Assembly (NCBI RefSeq): GCF_002160515.1
Contig: NZ_NFKS01000009.1
Span: 34,652-98,651 of the forward strand
Direction of reading: 5' to 3'
DNA: 64,000 nt
Source: Anaeromassilibacillus sp. An172
GTDB taxonomy: Bacteria; Bacillota; Clostridia; Oscillospirales; Acutalibacteraceae
The stretch's first letter is position 1. Every line of letters starts with the position of its first letter. A program made the position numbers and the translations under genes. The notes beneath the pieces were generated by a model. The model made no database searches and was not told where the DNA came from. It was given only the letters and a program-made list of their open reading frames with translations. Shown here piece by piece: positions 63,944 through 64,000 of this stretch.

Positions 63944-64000
63944 ATGAAAAAATATGCAAGACAAAAAGACCTGAACAAAAAGTCCAAGTCGATGGATAAG
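63944..64000 (+). CDS. Possible start of a gene running off the window
   Basis: ATG 63944 opens a frame of 19 Lys-rich codons to the window edge (MKKYARQKDLNKKSKSMDK). The purine-rich AAGGG lies immediately next to the ATG, which is poor spacing. No family can be assigned. Confidence 0.3.
   Translation, partial: MKKYARQKDLNKKSKSMDK

Overview
The window looks like a chromosomal segment of a spore-forming, anaerobic, low-to-moderate GC member of the Clostridia, most likely Oscillospiraceae/Ruminococcaceae from a gut-type habitat. The grounds are a Gram-positive PolC, the sporulation genes spoVM and dpaA/dpaB, a sensory-type [FeFe]-hydrogenase module, a dockerin-bearing glycosidase, HisZ-dependent histidine synthesis, strong AGGAGG-type ribosome sites and low-GC intergenic DNA. 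Family names come from motif recognition by eye; no database was searched.

Layout. 0-5 kb: tail of typA, a DEDDh exonuclease, a small sigma-like helix-turn-helix pair, a 110-bp triplicated repeat, a Cys4 mini-protein, pgeF, an RluA-type pseudouridine synthase, and two very small genes ending in spoVM. 5-10.8 kb: a complete branched-chain amino acid ABC transporter (livJ, livHMGF) with a trailing cytidylate-kinase-like gene. 10.8-13.6 kb: a second structured repeat array, dipicolinate synthase dpaAB behind a sigma-K-like promoter, and a metallophosphoesterase. 13.7-16.8 kb (minus strand): a five-gene sensory hydrogenase module (DRTGG, RsbW-like ATPase, HydS-like protein, DRTGG, PHP). 17-20.6 kb: feoA, feoB, a FeoB-associated Cys-rich protein and an AraC regulator. 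20.7-34.3 kb: pcrA, then the classic run pyrH, frr, uppS, cdsA, dxr, rseP, ispG, polC. 34.4-42.7 kb: an AI-2E family membrane protein, the his cluster ZGD-C-BA-IE (no hisH or hisF) and a small lipoprotein. 43-48.4 kb: a 1776-residue secreted GH101 endo-alpha-N-acetylgalactosaminidase with an internal dockerin. 48.6-53 kb: an unusual SF2 helicase with two C-terminal membrane segments, nrdR, a tiny ORF and rnhA. 53-62.7 kb: rnj, gdpP, rplI, dnaB, tilS, hpt, ftsH. 62.7-64 kb: a very AT-rich gap, tRNA-Thr, tRNA-Tyr and a possible gene start.

Most genes are housekeeping and sit in familiar Firmicutes order. The accessory or unexplained material is: two homologous repeat arrays (about 1.9-2.3 and 10.8-11.2 kb) whose hairpin arms differ by compensatory changes and which both begin at the stop codon of a co-oriented gene; the membrane-anchored helicase; the dockerin-GH101 enzyme with its structured leader; the sensory hydrogenase operon without structural hydrogenase genes; and an rseP reading frame with no standard start codon at its expected N-terminus.
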